Shown in pieces: positions 56,624 to 64,000 of a stretch of DNA of 64,000 bases. This DNA comes from Heterohyrax brucei (taxonomy: Eukaryota; Chordata; Mammalia; Hyracoidea; Procaviidae). The position numbers and the translations under genes were made by a program. Where the stretch lies: positions 38,862,501 to 38,926,500 of the forward strand of contig CM053164.1 in assembly GCA_028571685.1 (NCBI GenBank). The letters run 5' to 3'. Position 1 is the first letter of the stretch, and each line of letters opens with the position of its first letter. The notes beneath the pieces were generated by a model, which was given only the letters and a program-made list of their open reading frames with translations, ran no database searches and was not told the origin of the DNA.

Positions 56624-58615
56624 CAGTTATATCCCAAATTATTGTACTTCAAAGATACTGCATTGTCTTGTTTTGCTTTTTGCAAAATTGAATGTTTGTG
56701 ACAACCCTGTGCTGAATGAGTCTAACAGTGCAATTTTTCAACATCATATGCACACTTTGTCTCAGTGTCCCATTTTCATAATCCTCACAATATTTCAAAC
56801 TTTTTCATTATTATTGTATCCGTCATGATGATCTGTGATTAGTGATCTTTGAAACTGTTTTGTGGTACCGTAAATCACACCCGTGTAAGACAGCAAACTT
56901 AGTGGATAAATGTTGTGAGTATTTTCACTACTCTGCTGTCCGGCCATTCCTCTGTCTAGCTCGCTCTCCCAGGGCCTCCCTATCCCTTGAGACTCAACAG
57001 TACTGAAATTAGACCAGTTAATAACTCTACAAGGGCTTCTAAGCATTTGAGGAAAAAGAAGAGTCACACAACTCTCGCTTAAATTTAAAAGCTAGAGATT
57101 AAGCTTAGTGAGGAAGGCATGTCAAAGGCCAAGAAAGTCCAAAAGCTAGGTCTCCTGTGACAAAGAGCCAGGTTGTAAATGCAGAGGAAAAGTTCTTGAG
57201 GAAAATTTAAAGGCGCTGTTCTGTGAACACATGAATGACAAGGAAGCGCAATGACCTTTTGGCTGCTATAAAGAAAGTTTTAGGGGTCTGAATAAAAGAC
57301 CAAATCAGCCACAACATTCCATTAAGCAAAGCCTAATCCAGCGCAAGGCTTTAACTCCCTTCAGTTCTTTGAAGGCTGAAAGAGGTGAGGAAGCTGCGGA
57401 AGAAAATGTCGAAGTCGGCAGAGATTGGTTCATGAGGTTAAGAAGCCATCTCCGTGACACAAAAATAAAAGGTGAAGCAGTAAGTACCGATGCAGAAGCT
57501 GCAGCAAGTCAGCCAGAAGATCCAGCTAGGATAAATGATGGAGGGAGCTATCCAAAACAACAGATGTTTTCGACAGGGACAGAACAGCATTGTAGTGGAA
57601 GATAATGCCACCTGGGACTTCCCTGTCTAGAGAGGAGGGGTAAATGCCTGGCTTCAAAGCTTCAAAAGATAGGCTGACTCTCTTGTTCAGGGGCTAAAGC
57701 ATCTGGTGACTTAAGTGAATGTTCCTTTACCATTCTGAAGATCTAGGGCCCTTAAGAATTATACTAAATCTACTCTGCCTGTGCTCTGTAAATGGAACAA
57801 CAAAGCCTGGATGACGGCACATCTGTTTACAACATGGTTTACTGAATATTTTAAGCCCACTGTTGAGATCTATTGCTCAGAAAAAAAAGGTTCTTTCTGA
57901 AATATTGCTGCACATTGACAAGGTACTTGGTCACCCAAGAACTCTAATGGAGGTGTAAAAGGAGATTAATGTTGTTTTCATGCCTGCTGACACAATATCC
58001 ATTCTGCAGCCCATGGACCAAAGAACAATTTCGAATTTCCTGACTTATTATTTAAGTAACACGTTTTGTAAGGCAATGGTTGCCACAGACAGTGACTCTT
58101 CTGATGAATCTGGACAAAACAGTCCGAAAACCTTCTGGAAAGGATTTACTATTCTAGACACCATTAACAACATTGGTGATTCATGGGAGAAGGTGAAGAT
58201 GCCAGCATTAATAGGAGCTTGGAAGAACTGATTCCAACCCTCATGGATAACTTGATGGGTTTGAGACATCAGTGGAGGAAGAAACGACAAATGTGGTGGA
58301 AATAGCAAGGGAGATAGAATTGGAAGTGGAACCTGAAGACAGGACTGAGTTGCTGCAATCTCATGATAAAACTGTAACGGATGAGGAGTTATTTCTTGTA
58401 GATAAGCAAAGAAATGGACTCGACTGTTAATGACGCTGTGAACATGTGAAAATGACAACAGAGGATTCAGAATAACACATAAACTTAGTTGATAAAGCAG
58501 TGGCAGGGTTTGAAAGAAATGACTCCAATTTTAAAAGAAGTTCTATGTGGGTTAAATACTGTCAAACAGCATTGCATGCTACAGAGAAATCTTTTAGGAA
58601 AAGTCAATCAATATG
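56624..58615 (+). mobile_element. Tigger1 DNA transposon, right end missing
   Basis: A TA (56622-56623) and a CAG-starting left terminus are followed by the Tigger1 5' UTR (AAAGATACTGCATTG, AATATTTCAAACTTTTTCATT) and most of the transposase gene. Homology fades near 58615 within the transposase C-terminus, so the right terminal repeat is absent. It belongs to the Tc1/mariner-pogo superfamily. Confidence 0.92.
57055..58600 (+). pseudogene. Tigger1 (pogo-like) transposase remnant
   Basis: 57369-57605 carries the DNA-binding region (AEENVEVGRDWFMRLRSHLR, ASQPEDPARINDGG). 57980-58231 carries the catalytic-domain end (PADTISILQPMDQRTISNF, DSDSSDESGQNSPKTFWKGF). These match the pogo/jerky/CENP-B-like transposase family. 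Frameshifts and stops separate the pieces, including within the first catalytic-aspartate region near 57570. Confidence 0.92.
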
Positions 58616-59679
58616 ACTTTTTGAGGACCCAGCCAGCTAGCTTAGGTAAATGAAAATTTATCTCGAGGGTGCAGAGGTGTCTTCTGGCTCCCAAGAACAA
58701 GCAATCAACCCAAGTCCTTTGAGAGAGCAAGACATGAACCTGGTGAGCCATTGGGATGAGGCGACGCACTTGCGTGGGGCTCTTTCTGTCTCTTGCTAGC
58801 CACGCTGTCCCTTATTTGCTTCCCTCTCCGTGTCTATTTCTTTATTCTCTCTTGTTTCTGATGACCCTTAGTCCTCTTAGCCCCCAGTGGTGAATCAGGA
58901 CCTCCAGGCTTCCTGAATCTGCAGTGTTAAACACTTCTTCAGAAGGAAGGCCAGGTAACGTGGCAACCTGGTAGCAGAAGCACGCTATCTTAGCTAGGAA
59001 TACCAAGTGGTGGTGGGGGAAAGGGCTTCTAGAAGGATTTAGTTTGGGAAAAATCTTCAAAACATGTCCACTACAATTTTAAGAAAGCCAGAAACAAATA
59101 AAATGCTTGCACAAGTTTCAACCCTGTAAGATGTACATTGGCCAGAAAAGTTGAAAGGATACATGTAAGATAGACATTTATCAAATTCTTTTTTTCTGAA
59201 AAATTGTTGTGCTTGTAGATTTTATAACACCTTTCTGAGTGGCTATATCGTGGATTCACACAGTTTAAAGCAAGGAATGTTCAACTGTCATTGGGTTGTA
59301 TCATTAACAGGGAATAAGAATCGAATGGTAGGTTTGGAATAGTCAAAACTAAATGAATGCTGAGTGGCTGCTAGTTTGAGGTCAGAAATTTTATGTCTCA
59401 AAGGAAGCTGCCTCTCACTATGCATTAACAATTTCTAGTTTCCACAGTAACTTGTGCATGACTCTTACCCATGCACTTTCTTCACGAGGCGTGATATTAT
59501 TTTTTGTAATGGAGCCACATGATGGGCAGAAGCATTAGTAAGGTAAAGAAGAGAGGTGGGTGATGCAGGATTGAAGGATACTCAACAATGCAATCTCACA
59601 TCTTTTTCTCTGTCTGTAATATGTGACAAGACTTTGGCTTGCTAACTTTCGACATGTCAGCAGGAGAAACTAATTGCTA
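58616..59679. other. unassigned sequence
   Basis: No gene or clear repeat recognised. Confidence 0.35.
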
Positions 59680-59796
59680 GAAAAGGATGTTATGGTGGTA
59701 AAGTGGAGAGACAGCAAAAAAGAAATAAACCTTAAATAAAATGGATTGACACAATAGCTTTAACAATGAACTCAAACTTAGCAGTGATTGTGCACA
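59680..59796 (+). mobile_element. RTE 3' end, left piece
   Basis: TGGTAAAGTGGAGAGACAGC, then ATGGATTGACACAATAGC and GCAGTGATTGTGCACA parallel the RTE tail at 54385-54480. It is cut by a mariner and continues at 61083. Confidence 0.8.
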
Positions 59797-61082
59797 CGAA
59801 GTCTGACAATTAAGTCTGAGAACTTGCCACCATGTGCTTGTGCTGGCAGCACTGTACAAACAACTTATTAAGGTTTCATAACTTGGTACATCAGTGTCCC
59901 AACAGCTGTGTTTGTGTCAATATATGGCAATGTCTTGCTGAGTGATGTTCATTGTTGTTGTTGCATGTTTTTGTGTGCTGTCGGAAGAATGTCAGAGCTC
60001 AAATTAGAGCAATGAACAAACATTAAACTTTTTGTTAAACTTGGCAAGAGAGTGGAAGTGAAATCAGGGACATGTTAGTCCAAGTTGATAGGGATAATGC
60101 CATGAAAAAGACGGTAGTGTACACATGGATTAAACGTTTTTCTGAGGGGAGAGAAAGCATCACTGATGAGAACAGGTCAGGGTGGACAGTAACAAGCAGG
60201 ACTGATAAAAAATGCAAAAATTCATCAAATTAAGTGTCAAAATCATTGGCTGGCTGTAAGGAGCATAGCAGACTGTGTAAACATCAATAGAGAAACAATT
60301 TGAAAATCTTGGCATGAGAAAGCTGTGTGCAAAGATGTTCCCAGAGGAGCTCACTGATGAAACAAAATCAAAAGAGAGTTGAAGTTTGCCAAGACATTTT
60401 GGGGAGGAACGATAACGGTTCGGGCTGTGTTACTACTGGTGATGAAACATGAGTGTACCAATACGGCCGTGAAACAAAGCATCAAAGTACATAATGGCAG
60501 TCAGCCAGTTTTTTACGACCAAAAAAGTTCTGTCAATCCAAATCAAGAGTAACAATGATGTTGCTAACCTTTGTTGATATCAGAGGGATTGTTCATTCTG
60601 AATTTGTACCACCAGACAGTTAACCAAGTTTACTATTTGAATATGGTGAAACGTCTGTGTGAAAAAGTTAGATGAAAATGACCTGAACTTTTCACCAACA
60701 ACATACGATTCTTGCATCCAGGCCAGTGCACCAGCTCACACGGCACTGTCTGTGAATGAGTTTCTACACTGTAAACAAATAACTGTATTGGAACGCCCTC
60801 CCTACTCACCTGATCTAGCTCCCAATAACTTTTTTCTTTACCCAAAGCAAGGAAATATTGAAAGGAAGACATTCAGGACATCAAGGGTAATATGACGACA
60901 ACATCTCTGACAGCCATTCCAGATAAAGAGTTCCAAAATTGCTTTGAAGGGTGGACTAGGCACTGGCATCAGTGCATAGCTTCCCAAGGGGAATACTTTG
61001 AAGGTTACCATAGTGATATTCAGCAATGAGGTATATAGCATTTTGTCTATGGTGAGGTCATGAACTTAACTGGCAGAGCTCA
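59797..61082 (+). mobile_element. mariner-type DNA transposon (copy 2), inserted in RTE
   Basis: About 1.29 kb. The left end is CGAAGTCTGACAATTAAG and the right end, reversed, is TGAGCTCTGCCAGTTAAG. The right flank is TA (61083-61084) and the left flank is CA, a probable decayed TA. It is the same family as 1010-2252. Confidence 0.9.
60000..61029 (+). pseudogene. mariner transposase remnant (copy 2)
   Basis: This broken gene retains the whole outline of a mariner transposase. The N-terminal helix-turn-helix traces lie at 60000-60400 and motif 1 TGDET at about 60438, followed at once by a stop. Motif 2 reads QASAPAH instead of HDNAPAH at about 60719-60737. Motif 3 ends APNN instead of APND near 60830. 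Two of the three catalytic aspartates are therefore lost. It ends SQGEYFEG-like and a stop near 61029. Confidence 0.9.
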
Positions 61083-61135
61083 TATGGTAAAGGGACAGGC
61101 AACATTTTTTCCTGTTATGTGTAAAGTCAACCTGA
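61083..61135 (+). mobile_element. RTE 3' end, right piece
   Basis: GGGACAGGCAACATTTTTTCC, then GTTATGTGTAAAGTCAACC and GACTGTACAGCAACTT match the end of RTE (compare 54488-54550), completing the copy begun at 59680. Confidence 0.75.
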
Positions 61136-61299
61136 GTTGAAAGTGACTGTACAGCAACTTCTCATGAAATTCTCATTGATCTTTCAAGCCCAGATTAGAT
61201 GGTATTTCCAGTATGGAGCCTCCTCTAATTTGCTGGTCAAAACATGTCTCTGTCCTGCTCCTGTGACACTTTTGATCCTTTCATTATGGAATTTTGTGT

Positions 61300-61340
61300 G
61301 CCAGCCAAGCCAAGTGCCGTCAAGTCGGATCCAACTCATG
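61300..61340 (-). mobile_element. short SINE-tail fragment
   Basis: GCCAAGCCAAGTGCCGTCAAG, TCGGATCCAACTCATG: only the AfroSINE/RTE-like terminal about 35 bp. Confidence 0.6.
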
Positions 61341-61389
61341 TTTTATAACCAATTGTGTATACCTCTGTGTTTCCTCAAGGTCCTTAAAT

Positions 61390-61580
61390 AATCTTTGGCT
61401 GTTGAGTTGATTCTGACTCACCACAACCCTATAGGACCAAGTGGAACTGTCCCGTAATAGACTGTAAATCTTTATAGAAGCTGACTGCCACATCCTTCTT
61501 CTGCAGAGCAGCTGGTGGGTTTGAACCAGTGACCTTTCTGGGTAGCAGCTAAGCTCTTAACCACTGCACTAACTGCACTT
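61390..61580 (-). mobile_element. AfroSINE, long variant
   Basis: TGTTGAGTTGATTCTGACTC tail, TAAATCTTTATAGAAGC extra block, GCTGGTGGGTTTGAACCAG B-box region, CTCTTAACCACTGCACTAAC A-box end. Confidence 0.92.
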
Positions 61581-62044
61581 CTTAGCATCAATACAGTGCC
61601 TGGAAAATAGTAGGTGCTCAAAAATATGCTTGATAACTGATTGGATTTCTTTTATATTCATTTATTTCTTACAGATTCCTTAACCGACTGGTAGAGAATA
61701 AATATCAGAACTAATTTGATCTGGCCTTTTGAGATCACTTTAGCCTTTCCAGCTCAATGCTGCACTTTTCTCCTGTAAGTATATGGAGAGAAATATCAAA
61801 GAGTTTCCTTATGTGTTTCCTGAGAAGAGACTTAATGAGTCTGGAGGCAGAAGATATAAGGGCAGCTAGAGAAAATGGAAATTGGATTTCCTGCTCTTAC
61901 ATGACCTTCCTTCTCTAGACAACCCCATCTTCTTTCTAGCTCCGCAAACTGGGACATGCTTTGCAGTCACATAGATGAAATAGAACCAGAATGAGAAGAG
62001 TTCATTAATTTTCTTCTTGTGGGATCTAGATGAAAACATATGTA

Positions 62045-62510
62045 TGTTAATTTCTTATTATTGCTGAAACAAATAATGACACAGTAGCTTAGAACAACAT
62101 CAATTATTCTCTTAGAGTTTCAGAAGTCAGAAGTTCAAAATAAGTTTTGTAGAGCTAAGGTCAAGGTGCCAACAGAGATAGTTCCTCTTGGAGGCTTTAG
62201 GGGAAAATCCACTGTCTTTCCAGCTTCTAAAGGCTGACCTCTTTCCTTGGCTCATGGTTCTGTATCACATGGCCTTTTTTCTCCTCTGCTTCTGTTATCA
62301 TACTGCCTTCCACCCACTCTCATCTCCTGACTGCCTTACGAGGACACGTGATTACATCGGACCCACCAAGATCGTCCAGAATAACCTCCCTATCTCAAAA
62401 TCCCTAACTGAGCCACATCTGCAAAGTCCTATTTGATACATAAGGTGACATTCACAGGTTCTGGGGATTAGGCCATGGACCTCTCGGGGCGTTTGTACTG
62501 TCTTACCAAT
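62045..62510 (-). mobile_element. MLT1-type LTR
   Basis: AGCTTAGAACAACATCAATTA, TTTCAGAAGTCAGAAGTTC, GGTCAAGGTGCCAACAG and CACAGGTTCTGGGGATTAGG are the reversed MLT1 order. Almost full length. Confidence 0.85.
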
Positions 62511-62611
62511 TGAAGCAAATCAGTGACACAACTGAATCAGTAATCATGGATAGAATTTAATACTTCTGGGGAAAAACTGAATGACCAAATAGTTAAAGAG
62601 CCAACTAAAAC

Positions 62612-62768
62612 AACCCATGCCATCGAGTCGGGTCCAACTCATAGCAACCCTAGAGGTCAGAGTAGAACTGCCCCATAGAGTTTCAAAGGAGCACTGGGTG
62701 GGTTTGAACTGCTGATCTTTTAGTTAGCAGATGTAGCACTTAATCCACTATGCCAGCAGGGTTTCCAA
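62612..62768 (-). mobile_element. AfroSINE
   Basis: Complete minus-strand copy from CCCATGCCATCGAGTCGGG to CCAGCAGGGTTTCC. It is among the least diverged copies in the window. Confidence 0.94.
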
Positions 62769-62934
62769 AGAGCCAACTACCACCACTGAAAAGAAGAATC
62801 AGGAGAATATTAAATATGATGAGCTTCCAAATATTACACTGCTCAGTAAAGGTAATCATTTAGGAAGTTGTAAGGCATTGTGTCAGTTGGTACAGAAAGA
62901 TGTTTGTCCTTACATGGAATTACCTTGTGTATAT

Positions 62935-63065
62935 ACATGCTTTCTTGCCGTGTATCCCCCTACCAGAATGTCAGTGCCGTAAGAGCAGAAGTCTTATGTT
63001 ATGTCCCTAGGGTCTTGAATAAAGCCTAGAATATAGCTAGGTGCTCAATAATGTCTGGATACATT
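62935..63065 (+). mobile_element. L2 3' end
   Basis: CCAGAATGTCAGTGCCGTAAG, GAATAAAGCCTAGAATATAGC and GGTGCTCAATAATGTCTGG are the L2 terminal landmarks. Confidence 0.7.
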
Positions 63066-63099
63066 TTTTAAAATATGTATACCACTATGTTTATATGTG

Positions 63100-63744
63100 G
63101 GAAAAAAGGACAATGAAAGATAACATTTGAGCACCTCTACATTAAGTGTATCTGACTACTCATGACTAATAGGAAATAGTTCAGTACGTAGTATTCTACC
63201 TGAATTCACATTATAAAGCCAAGCCAAAGCCAAGTGCTGTTGAGTCAGCACCTTATGAAGGGAAGATGTAATCAGCACAATTCTGCATTTATCATTGTCC
63301 CCACAGAATTAAGAACATCATTTGATGAGACAGTTATAAGTACAGAGCCTGACATTCTCTTAGGCTAGACTTAAAGAACTGCTCCATCTTTTGGAGGGGT
63401 GAGGTGATCCCCCCACCCCCCTATATTTTGTTGCCCCATCTGTCAATCACAGACAAGTTATCCAGGAAGAACTCACCCGCGCATGCGGGCTTTCTTTCTG
63501 TGCTTCTGAGGCTGACCTGGCTTCCTCCTAATAGTGGCATTCCCAGTTAAGAGGATGAAGTGCCATCCCCTATGCTTCCTCCCTGAAATGACACATCTTG
63601 GTTTCAACCATTGCCGCTGGAACATGTGCTTGGTTTCTCTATCCAGTTGGACTCTTGGTCCATCCCGTCTGACATGTCTTGCTCATTGACTCAAGCCAGC
63701 CATCAGCTTGTGACCACGCAACTGTCCAAAGCTTAACATTTGTT
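63100..63744. other. unassigned sequence with a short SINE-tail fragment
   Basis: Nothing recognised except GCCAAGCCAAAGCCAAGTGC at 63218-63250, an AfroSINE/RTE-like tail scrap. Confidence 0.4.
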
Positions 63745-64000
63745 AAATAAGTTATTTTATTTTTGTTGTTACTCATGCTATACACAGCTGAACATACACC
63801 AATTCAATAGTGTCTACGCATACAACTTGGTGACATCGATTACATTCTTGGAGGTGAACTACCATTCTCACTCCCCTTTTCTTGTTCCTTCCCCATTAAT
63901 ATAAACTCATCGTCCTCTAAGTTTTCTGTCCAACCTGTTGAATTACTGTTGTCAACTTGATGCCATAAGGATTGATCAATCTTAGAAGAGCATAACATAG
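63745..64000 (-). mobile_element. L1 3' UTR, runs off the window
   Basis: TTATTTTATTTTTGTTGTTAC, ACACCAATTCAATAGTGTC and TTACATTCTTGGAGG are the reverse complement of the L1 3' end at 49200-49330. The element continues past the right edge. Confidence 0.82.

Larger units (their letters stand above)
61140..61650 (+). mobile_element. L2 fragment split by SINE sequence
   Basis: 61150-61290 resembles the L2 segment before its end. 61585-61650 has CAGTGCCTGGAAAATAGTAG, then GTGCTCAAAAATATG, the L2 terminus. A SINE-tail scrap (61300-61340) and a SINE (61390-61580) lie between. Confidence 0.6.

Noticed and set aside
1..64000. CRISPR array, bacterial operon or phage signals
   Set aside because: The sequence is eukaryotic, with tRNA-derived SINEs, LINEs and LTRs. 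The repeats are dispersed and not regularly spaced.

Overview
The window looks like a gene-poor stretch of a mammalian nuclear genome. The repeat content points to Afrotheria, most likely an elephant or close relative. The markers are many copies of a tRNA-derived SINE of the AfroSINE type, a BovB-like RTE LINE whose 3' tail resembles that SINE's tail, young-looking L1 copies of one lineage with a characteristic 3' UTR, and a lineage-type MaLR-like LTR. Older mammal-wide repeats lie beneath these: MIR, L2, MLT1, Tigger1, old L1/HAL1 and mariner. Families were recognised by eye from memory of their consensus sequences, so family names are less certain than the presence of a repeat.

I found no host protein-coding gene, rRNA, tRNA gene or CRISPR array. 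The open reading frames are short; those that resemble known proteins are decayed parts of L1 ORF1/ORF2, RTE reverse transcriptase, mariner transposase or Tigger transposase.

Layout. 1-5.4 kb: LTR fragment, RTE scraps, a complete decayed mariner with both terminal repeats, SINEs, L2, an RTE tail. 5.6-10.8 kb: SINE, MIR, old L1, an LTR inserted in an MLT1, an ERV-type LTR, old L1, another MaLR-like LTR. 10.9-14.2 kb: RTE, then a block with ERV-like LTR signals. 15.4-33.4 kb: a stack of nested retrotransposons. Old L1/HAL1 sequence is split by a near full-length minus-strand L1, which is itself split by two SINEs and a second L1; a further L1, a SINE and an RTE follow. 33.8-36.0 kb: two minus-strand L1 3' ends. 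36.1-39.7 kb: the longest stretch without recognised transposons, holding a GT/CG microsatellite. 39.7-45.6 kb: L1 pieces, an LTR split by a solo ERV LTR, inverted LTRs, a 5' part of RTE, and a 376-bp L1 3' UTR insertion. 45.6-48.7 kb: mostly unassigned. 48.7-55.6 kb: L1, SINEs, a 2.5-kb RTE, and a composite insertion that looks like an L1 3' transduction. 55.6-58.6 kb: an ancient repeat followed by Tigger1 lacking its right end. 59.7-61.1 kb: a mariner inserted in an RTE tail. 61.1-64 kb: L2, SINEs, MLT1, and an L1 3' end running off the window.

I see no new gene system. The notable content is evolutionary: a probable L1 3' transduction with a 13-bp target-site duplication, two mariners sharing a substitution at a catalytic aspartate, and several insertions that can be ordered in time.
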